DNA of 50,014 nucleotides from Actinomycetes bacterium (lineage in GTDB: Bacteria > Actinomycetota > Acidimicrobiia > Acidimicrobiales > JAAEMS01), in contig JAAEMS010000071.1 in the NCBI GenBank assembly GCA_024225275.1, positions 1-50,014 on the forward strand, written 5' to 3'. A program made the position numbers and the translations under genes. Positions 44,677 to 50,014 of the stretch are shown one piece after another. How positions within the stretch are numbered: position 1 is the stretch's first letter; the number at the start of each line of letters is the position of its first letter. A model generated the notes under the pieces. It was not told where the DNA came from and did no database searches. It saw only the letters and a program-made list of their open reading frames with translations.

Positions 44677-45636
44677 ATGACATTCGGCCTGGTCTTGGGT
44701 GCCGGCGGCCTGGTGGGCATCGCCTATCACGCTGGCGTCCTCGCCGCGCTCGAAGACGTCACCGGCATTGTTCCCAATGACGCCGAGCTCATTGTTGGTA
44801 CCTCGGCCGGTTCGGTGGTAGGTGCCCACCTTCGGATGGGGCGCAGCACCGACGAGCTCTATGACCTGGCCCGGGCCCATCCCGATGTTCAGGCGGTCGA
44901 GCGGGGCGACGACATGTTCCAGCGGGCCTGGCGAACGCCGGTGGGCCTGGTTCGCCGGGGGATTGGTTCCGCGTTCGTGGTGGGCCGTTCTTTGGTGCGG
45001 TTTCCCATGCCCCGCATCCCCGCCGAGCTGCGCAGCATGTTTCCCGGCGGCTTCTACGCGGTCGACGGCGATGATCCGATGTTGGCCGAACGTCTACCGG
45101 CCCGATGGCCCGAGGAGGCTCTGTGGTTGAACGCGGTCGACATCCGCACGGGCCGCCGGGTGGTGATGGGCCGGGCCGCCGATCCCCAGGAGACCTTGCA
45201 GCAGGCGGTGTTGGCTTCGTGTGCTGTCCCCGGCTGGTATCAGCCGGTTCGGGTGGGGGGCCGAACCCTGGTCGATGGTGGTGTGCACTCCACCACCAAC
45301 CTCGATCTGGCGGCCAAGGCCGGGTGCCGATTCATCATTGGTTCGGTGCCCATGGGCTTCGACCCGTCCGCCAATCACAAACCCGTGCGCCTGATCGGCC
45401 GTCGGTTCCCCAACCGCAGCGTCGAGGCAGAGATCGTAGCGGCCCGCGGCCAGGGCGCCCAGGTGCTGTTATTCCGACCCACCGCTGCCGAGCTGCCCAT
45501 CCACGGCCCCAACGGGATGCGCTCGAGCGATCTCGACCGGGTGGCCGAGGCCGCCTTCGAGGCCACCACTGGGCGCCTGGCCACCACCCGGGCCAAGGAG
45601 CTCGTCGACCAACTCGTTTCGGGCTCACTTGTGTGA
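44677..45636 (+). CDS. Patatin-like phospholipase
   Basis: 319 residues of the patatin lipid acyl hydrolase family. The oxyanion motif GAGGLVGIAYHAG (8-20), the nucleophile elbow GTSAG (41-45, Ser43) and the catalytic-dyad Asp200 in VDGG are intact. It hydrolyses acyl esters of lipids. No signal peptide is seen, so it should act inside the cell or at the membrane face. TACCCT lies 6 nt before the ATG, suggesting a leaderless promoter. Confidence 0.9.
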   Translation: MTFGLVLGAGGLVGIAYHAGVLAALEDVTGIVPNDAELIVGTSAGSVVGAHLRMGRSTDELYDLARAHPDVQAVERGDDMFQRAWRTPVGLVRRGIGSAFVVGRSLVRFPMPRIPAELRSMFPGGFYAVDGDDPMLAERLPARWPEEALWLNAVDIRTGRRVVMGRAADPQETLQQAVLASCAVPGWYQPVRVGGRTLVDGGVHSTTNLDLAAKAGCRFIIGSVPMGFDPSANHKPVRLIGRRFPNRSVEAEIVAARGQGAQVLLFRPTAAELPIHGPNGMRSSDLDRVAEAAFEATTGRLATTRAKELVDQLVSGSLV

Positions 45637-45794
45637 AGTAGCTGAGATTGGTCTTCTAGCAACTTGGCCAAGCAAGAGTGGGTAACCTCGGCGCTCCACC
45701 CGCCTGTTGCCAATTCCGAGCGTCGATGGCGACGGGATCCATGGGGTCGCTCAACCCTTCGACGCAGGCGTGGGGAACCAGTACCCTCGAAGTC

Positions 45795-46145
45795 GTGACT
45801 GGACCCCAACTGGCAGAAACTTTCCTCGACGATTCCTACGTGGCCAAACCTCGTGGCGGCCTTGTTGGCGCTGAGATCGGGGCCGAGCGGGTCATCTGGA
45901 ATCGCCACTATGGGGCCCCGGCCTACCTCGAGCCGATAGCAGCCCTGCTGTGGGCCCTGCTCGATGGTGAGGTCACGGTAGGCGAATTGGTCGACGATGT
46001 GGTCGACGTCATCGGGATCGAGGCCGAGATCGCCCGCCCTCGGATTCAGGGGGCCATGCAGACCTACCGGGCCGGCGGGCTGCTGACCGACTCGCCCGAC
46101 TCGAGCCTGGCCGATGACTTCTTCCCCTTCCCGCCCAGTCACTGA
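45795..46145 (+). CDS. Stand-alone PqqD-like protein (copy 2)
   Basis: 116 residues. A PqqD-like pattern is visible: GGLVGAEIGAERVIWNRHYG, then ALLWALLDGEVTVGELVDDV and IQGAMQTYRAGGLLTD. TACCCT lies exactly 7 nt before the GTG at 45795, which decides the start; in-frame ATGs near 45726-45741 are alternatives. The stop is a TGA after which the same frame stays open for 229 codons and encodes an HprK-like sequence. The 158 nt upstream hold no other gene I can support. Confidence 0.68.
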   Translation: MTGPQLAETFLDDSYVAKPRGGLVGAEIGAERVIWNRHYGAPAYLEPIAALLWALLDGEVTVGELVDDVVDVIGIEAEIARPRIQGAMQTYRAGGLLTDSPDSSLADDFFPFPPSH

Positions 46146-46244
46146 CTGCTCTCCGAGAGCCGCCTCGGTGAGGCGGCATCGATAACGGTTGACATTGGCC
46201 ATCCCCTGCGAATCCTGGTCGACCCTGGCGGCCCCGCCACCCAG

Positions 46245-46835
46245 TTGGCCGCCGATCTGGCCGATCTCATTGTCGACGATGACGGCGCCGAAGTGGGCTT
46301 GGTGCTCCAGCCCCCGAAGGACGAGAACGGTCTCCATACCCTGGTCGACCGATCGGGCGTCCTGCTGGCCCGCTGCCGCGATGCCGATTCGTTGGCTGAA
46401 CAGACCACTGCTTTCGTACGCAATCTCGCTGCTCGACCTGCTGGCGCTACCCCTTTTTCTCTGAGAGCCGTCGAGACCCCAGCCGGTTTGGCCGTCTGCC
46501 CTCTGTGGGCCGCGGTGAGCTTGGCCTCGGCCCAGTCTCCCCTCGAGCGCAAGGGGGCGCGTATCCTCCCCGGGCTACGGGTCTGGCTGGACGCCCAGGG
46601 CCGCGCCGTGACGGCCGGCAACGTCATCCCGGCGCGCCTGGTGGCCATGAACGCGGCCTCACAGGATGCCCCCACCCCGGCCCAGGTCGTCCAGTTCTTG
46701 GCCTCGGCGGCATCGACCACGGCCGATCGCCAGGCCGCGCTGGACTCTGCGGTGGCTGTTGTCACCAACGGCGTCGAAGCGGTGTTCGCCACCGACAGCC
46801 GCCCTGCGGGTCTGGCCGCCGCCTTCGCCGACTGA
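46245..46835 (+). CDS. HprK-like protein lacking a P-loop (inferred); start uncertain
   Basis: 196 residues from a TTG. The coding-quality frame actually begins directly after the PqqD TGA at 46145 and includes VDIGHPLRILVDPGGP before this start. The pattern AGLAVCPLWAAVSLASA, then ARILPGLRVWLDAQGR, lines up with the P-loop and DE strands of the fusion kinases in the same locus, but the GxxxxGKT residues are replaced. That points to a non-catalytic HprK-type fold. The PqqD-then-kinase order mirrors the pair at 42440-43872. No canonical start lies between the TGA and 46245. Confidence 0.45.
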   Translation: MAADLADLIVDDDGAEVGLVLQPPKDENGLHTLVDRSGVLLARCRDADSLAEQTTAFVRNLAARPAGATPFSLRAVETPAGLAVCPLWAAVSLASAQSPLERKGARILPGLRVWLDAQGRAVTAGNVIPARLVAMNAASQDAPTPAQVVQFLASAASTTADRQAALDSAVAVVTNGVEAVFATDSRPAGLAAAFAD

Positions 46836-46926
46836 GCCTGCTCCACCCCTGAGCCGGCCCGGGCGTCGCATGTCGGGCCGCCTGACCGACCTTCAGTACC
46901 TCGTTGTGGTCAGCGAGCTCGGGCCA

Positions 46927-48084
46927 TTACGCAACTAGGCCTGCCCCAGCCAGATTGGCAATCATCGAGAGTGCCAACGGCAGAATGCTGGCCGGTTCCG
47001 CGTCTGTCTCTTCGGCCACCGACTTCGCCAGTTCGGCAATGGACTGGGATCCGTCGAGAAGCATCAGCCACGCGGCACTCGCCTCGTCGAGCTCGATGAT
47101 GTCGGTGCCGTCGTTGGTGGAGGCGAGGAGCCGCCCATCGATGAGGACCGCTCCGATGGGCAGGAGTCGACTGACGGTGTCGCTTGGGCCGGGGGAATGG
47201 GAGAGAGGTATCCCCAGGGTCGGAGCAATGGTCGTGACCTCGGGCTGAGGCGGCGAGCCCAGCGTCTCCAGAGCCTCAGCGACCAGACGGTCGGCGTCGG
47301 AGAGCTTGCTGTAGAGGAGACGGATGCAGTGGGCCTTTCCGCACAGCTGAGCGGCCACCGACAACGAGCGGGAGCCGAGACGGGCCGCGTCGGGGCTGTC
47401 GGCGAGGAGCACAGCAGCGGCGGTTGCCGGGTGCATGGGCTCGATTCGGGCCGTAGCGTCGTGCTCGTACTGAACCTGGATCACGAGATCGACATCGGCG
47501 CTAGGGATGATCTCGCCGCCTCCGATGCTTGACGCCGGTACCTGCCACTCGAGTTCGGTGGCCTGGCCGGCGCCGGTGATGGCGGGATCCAGTTCGGGGA
47601 AGAGATCGAAAGAGCCAGGGATGATGGAGACCGGTTTGGCGAAGGCGGATGTGCTGAGGTCCTCGGGATCCACGGCGACTCTCTCGTCGCTCCCGTAGCC
47701 GAAGCCCGAGCGCACGAGGTGGGTGACGAGTGTGGTCTTTCCTGCTCCGGACAGGCCAGCAACCAAGACACCGTGACCTCCACGGCCGACCAGGCCGGCG
47801 TGGAGGTGGAGAAGCTCGGGTGTGGCGTCGAGCTCAGCGAGCAGCAACATGCGGGTGAGGTAGTCGGGGACATGATCGCCCGAGACTCCTTCGTGGAGGA
47901 CCCGTCCGTCCGCAGACAGGGTGTACTGCCCGGGCCGAAGGGGTGCGACAGTCATCTGATAGGAGCTGTCGCCCGGGCCGACGATGAGGTCGCTGAGGGT
48001 CGAGCGGGTCGACTCTTCGAGTTCGGCGGGCAGCTCGACGCGGGCTCGGTAGCCACCGGCGCCGAGGTTCAGAGGGTTGCTCAT
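46927..48084 (-). CDS. HPr-kinase-like protein with C-terminal PqqD-like domain (copy 2)
   Basis: 385 residues, same architecture as the copy at 42440. The N-terminal domain is followed by LLHLHAGL (91-98), Walker A GLSGAGKTT (110-118) and DE at 133-134 (GSDERVAV). The PqqD-like domain covers about 305-385 (ELDEASAAWLMLLDG and IAELAKSVAEE). Overall similarity to copy 1 is modest outside the motifs, so the duplication is old or the copies have different substrates. The ATG at 48084 overlaps the stop of the upstream 123-residue gene. Confidence 0.82.
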   Translation of the reverse strand: MSNPLNLGAGGYRARVELPAELEESTRSTLSDLIVGPGDSSYQMTVAPLRPGQYTLSADGRVLHEGVSGDHVPDYLTRMLLLAELDATPELLHLHAGLVGRGGHGVLVAGLSGAGKTTLVTHLVRSGFGYGSDERVAVDPEDLSTSAFAKPVSIIPGSFDLFPELDPAITGAGQATELEWQVPASSIGGGEIIPSADVDLVIQVQYEHDATARIEPMHPATAAAVLLADSPDAARLGSRSLSVAAQLCGKAHCIRLLYSKLSDADRLVAEALETLGSPPQPEVTTIAPTLGIPLSHSPGPSDTVSRLLPIGAVLIDGRLLASTNDGTDIIELDEASAAWLMLLDGSQSIAELAKSVAEETDAEPASILPLALSMIANLAGAGLVA

Positions 48085-48452
48085 GGTTCGCGGTCCAGTA
48101 TCTCCAGACTGGTGAGTAGGGTTGAGGGGCCGGGGTCGGTCAGCCCGATCAGTTTCGTTCCATTGGTGATGGTAATCAACCTCTCGAGGAAGGGGCGGCG
48201 ATCGGCTGGCTCGATCCGCGGAACTGATCCCAAGACGGCGAGGGTCCAGAGCCAGTCGGCCTTGGACCGGGTGTCGCCCGCCACCCTGATTGTTGCGGTT
48301 GCCGTTGCCGTCTGGCTCAGCCACGCGGCGGCGCGCGGATCGACCAGAGCCAGAGGCTGGCGGGGAAGAGTGCTCTTGGGCCCCCAGAGGATTTGGTCGG
48401 CGCCGGCTGGCAGGTCGACGACCTCGGCGGCCTGGACGAGTTGGGTGGCCAT
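48081..48452 (-). CDS. Hypothetical protein in the HprK/PqqD operon (123 aa)
   Basis: I do not recognise a domain. The product begins MATQLVQAAEVVDLPAGAD and includes LALVDPRAAAWLSQTA and DWLWTLAVLGSVPR, soluble and mixed alpha/beta in appearance. Codon use is like that of neighbouring genes. The ATG at 48452 lies 2 nt after a stop that closes the methyltransferase frame, and its own stop overlaps the downstream kinase. It is therefore a likely operon partner. The same frame is open upstream to 48530. Confidence 0.55.
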   Translation of the reverse strand: MATQLVQAAEVVDLPAGADQILWGPKSTLPRQPLALVDPRAAAWLSQTATATATIRVAGDTRSKADWLWTLAVLGSVPRIEPADRRPFLERLITITNGTKLIGLTDPGPSTLLTSLEILDREP

Positions 48453-48454
48453 CC

Positions 48455-49108
48455 TCAGCTGGGCTTCGTAGCGCCGATCGGCCGGGTGACCGCGGTGGGC
48501 TTGCGTCGTCCTCGAACAGGGTGTCGGCAAACTGGATTCGCCCGCCGGGTCTCAGCGCCCGAGAGGTCGCCGAGCGCAGCAGCGCGGTCGCACATCATCA
48601 GCACGCCGTTGGCGGTCACCAGATCGACGCAGCCATTGGCAACGGGTAGGTGTTCAGCGAAGGACCGGGCGAAGGGGGGCGGGTTCCGGCGGCCGGCTGT
48701 GAGCAGGGTGGCATGGGCCACCATGGGGCCGGTGGCATCGACGCCGACAACTGTTCCTTCGGGCCCGACGTCATGTCGGGCGATGGCCGCATCGAGACCG
48801 GCCCCGCACCCCACGTCGAGAACGGTCTCACCATTCCTTGCCCGCCCGAGCGAGAACGGATTGGCGAGACCGATGAAACGCTCGACGAGACGATCCGGCA
48901 AATGGTCGATCACCTCGGCGGGGTATCGAAGGCGTTCGGCGAGGGCTCGGCCCCGGAGGAACGGGTCCTCGAGCTCGCCTCCCGCCACCCGGCCGTGGAA
49001 GTCGAGCATGCCCCGCCGTGTCTCCACCAGAGACTGTGCCGAGTTCTGAGCCGCAGACTGCTGCATGGGGGCGCCCAGGGTCGGAATGGCGGAGAGCGCC
49101 TCGGACAT
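48455..49108 (-). pseudogene. SAM-dependent methyltransferase, frameshifted
   Basis: The frame from the ATG at 49108 encodes a class I methyltransferase with ETVLDVGCGAGLDAAIA (SAM motif I), GTVVGVDATGPMVAHA and a later DLVTANGVLMMCDRA. Near 48558 the expected continuation (ALRPGGRIQFADTLFEDD) moves to another frame. One extra base in a three-base G run would explain it. The first frame reopens before a stop at 48455. Either the gene is decayed or the assembly has homopolymer errors here. The preceding oxygenase gene is also disrupted. Confidence 0.6.
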
Positions 49109-50014
49109 CCGGTGGCGGTCAGAAGCCGGGCCAGTTGGGCCTCGTCCGCGTCGAGGGCGGCAGTGTCGACCACGCCACCGTGAAGGTGGACGCGGAGTGT
49201 TTCGGAGAGGGAGGTTGGGATTCGTAGGGCGATACCGGCTGCGACAACCGTCGTGTGATCGTCGTTGGCTGGTTGGTCGGCGACACACCAGCCACCGGTC
49301 GTGGTGGCTCGGACCCAACGGCCTTCGAGCTGGGTGTGGTTTCCTGAGCCGGGACTGACGGATGCCCCTGAGCGCCAATTCCAGCTCATCGGGGGACGAC
49401 CGCTCGACAACCCGCGATGGGAGCTCGACGGCGAGGCGCAGCAAGGACAACTGGTTGGGGCGCTGTATGCGGACCTCGAGGTGAACGAAGTACTCATTGG
49501 CTGGCCAGGTGCTGGCCCTGGCTCACCCTCAGCGCTTGCCCGGGCCTCAGTGGACCAGAGTGGAGCGATTCGTCGTTGTCGTCTGTGAGTCGGAGCTGAC
49601 GATGGCCCTTTGTCGAAATGATGAGGTGGTCGGCAGAGAGACGGGTCGAGGTCTGGCCCGTAAACGCACCCGCCCCGGAAACGGCCTGGATGGTCACGAG
49701 GGCTGAGTGGACCCGACCGAGGTGTTCAGCGAATCGGCGCGGGCCAGGGGTTGCCGTCTCCAGCGCGGTGAGCACTAGCCGGCCACCATCGGCTACCTCC
49801 TGGGCCCGGTCGCGGCGTTCAGGCCTTGGTTGGGGCCCACGCCATCGCCGAGGAATCCCTGGTTGGAGATCCCGAGGCGGGTTGCGTCTAGCCCATGGTC
49901 GATCAGCCGATCGAGGAGATCCAGATCGAACAAGCGGCCAAGCCGGCGGGGCTCAACCGGATCTCTGGCCTCCGTCACGGCGGGGAACGGAAGCCGGAGT
50001 ACACCGCCGGCGCC
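49109..50014 (-). pseudogene. Cupin/JmjC-like oxygenase, frameshifted and cut by the right edge
   Basis: Four consecutive minus-strand frame segments line up with a cupin-4/JmjC-like protein: FDLDLLDRLIDHGLDATRLG (before 49820), VADGGRLVLTALETATPGP and HLIISTKGHRQLRL (about 49515-49790), PANEYFVHLEVRIQRP (about 49380-49510), and a C-terminal winged-helix-like part with GIALRIPTSLSETLRV (about 49115-49370). The junctions near 49825, 49505 and 49375 are each explained by one base gained or lost in or beside a short G/C run. Metal ligands are not certain. The N-terminus lies outside the window. Confidence 0.5.

Noticed and set aside
41383..50014. A lasso-peptide biosynthetic cluster
   Set aside because: PqqD and HprK-like proteins do occur in some lasso clusters, but no asparagine-synthetase-like cyclase or leader-peptidase transglutaminase is present in the window.

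Overview
High-GC (about two-thirds G+C by eye) chromosomal DNA from an actinobacterium, most likely of the class Acidimicrobiia. This is inferred from the division/cell-wall cluster running on into pgeF-yggS-sepF-yggT-divIVA and a TraR-like gene-lspA-rluD, from a Bpa-type proteasome activator, and from abundant GTG starts, 4-nt stop/start overlaps and leaderless-looking promoters. No tRNA, rRNA, IS element, integrase or CRISPR array was seen.

Layout. (a) 1-2926, minus: moxR-DUF58-transglutaminase operon, cut by the left edge. (b) 3048-10285: metabolic genes (ROK kinase, homoserine-kinase-like GHMP kinase, acyl-CoA dehydrogenase, LplA-like ligase, double-hotdog dehydratase, amidase) plus a head-to-head pair of 5'-truncated genes (HxlR regulator and a carboxymuconolactone decarboxylase relic). 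(c) 10286-10692: a 27-bp hairpin, a G-run array, and the mraZ promoter with phased GTGGG-type repeats. (d) 10693-29064: mraZ-rsmH-ftsL-ftsI-murE-mraY-murD-ftsW-murG-murC-murB-ftsQ-ftsZ-pgeF-yggS-sepF-yggT-divIVA. From lipid-linked peptidoglycan precursor synthesis to Z-ring assembly and polar growth it is almost complete, but murF is missing between murE and mraY. (e) 29065-34534: convergent type-2-like ileS, a lysine/alanine-repeat protein fused to a TraR-like domain, lspA and an RluD-type pseudouridine synthase. (f) 34619-40635: Rrf2 regulator, phosphodiesterase, bpa, dnaE1.

(g) 40636-50014 is the accessory and most unusual part. It holds two HPr-kinase-like/PqqD fusion proteins (42440-43594 and 46927-48084), two stand-alone PqqD-like proteins (43591-43872 and 45795-46145), a protein that looks like an HprK-type fold without a P-loop (46146-46835), and a relic of a further kinase/PqqD C-terminus (41383-41535). 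Around them lie a GNAT protein, a patatin, an unrecognised acetyltransferase-like protein, an unknown 123-aa protein, and frameshifted methyltransferase and cupin/JmjC-like oxygenase genes. PqqD domains are known to bind leader peptides, so a kinase-based peptide-modification system is my best guess for this locus. The substrate peptide is not identified.
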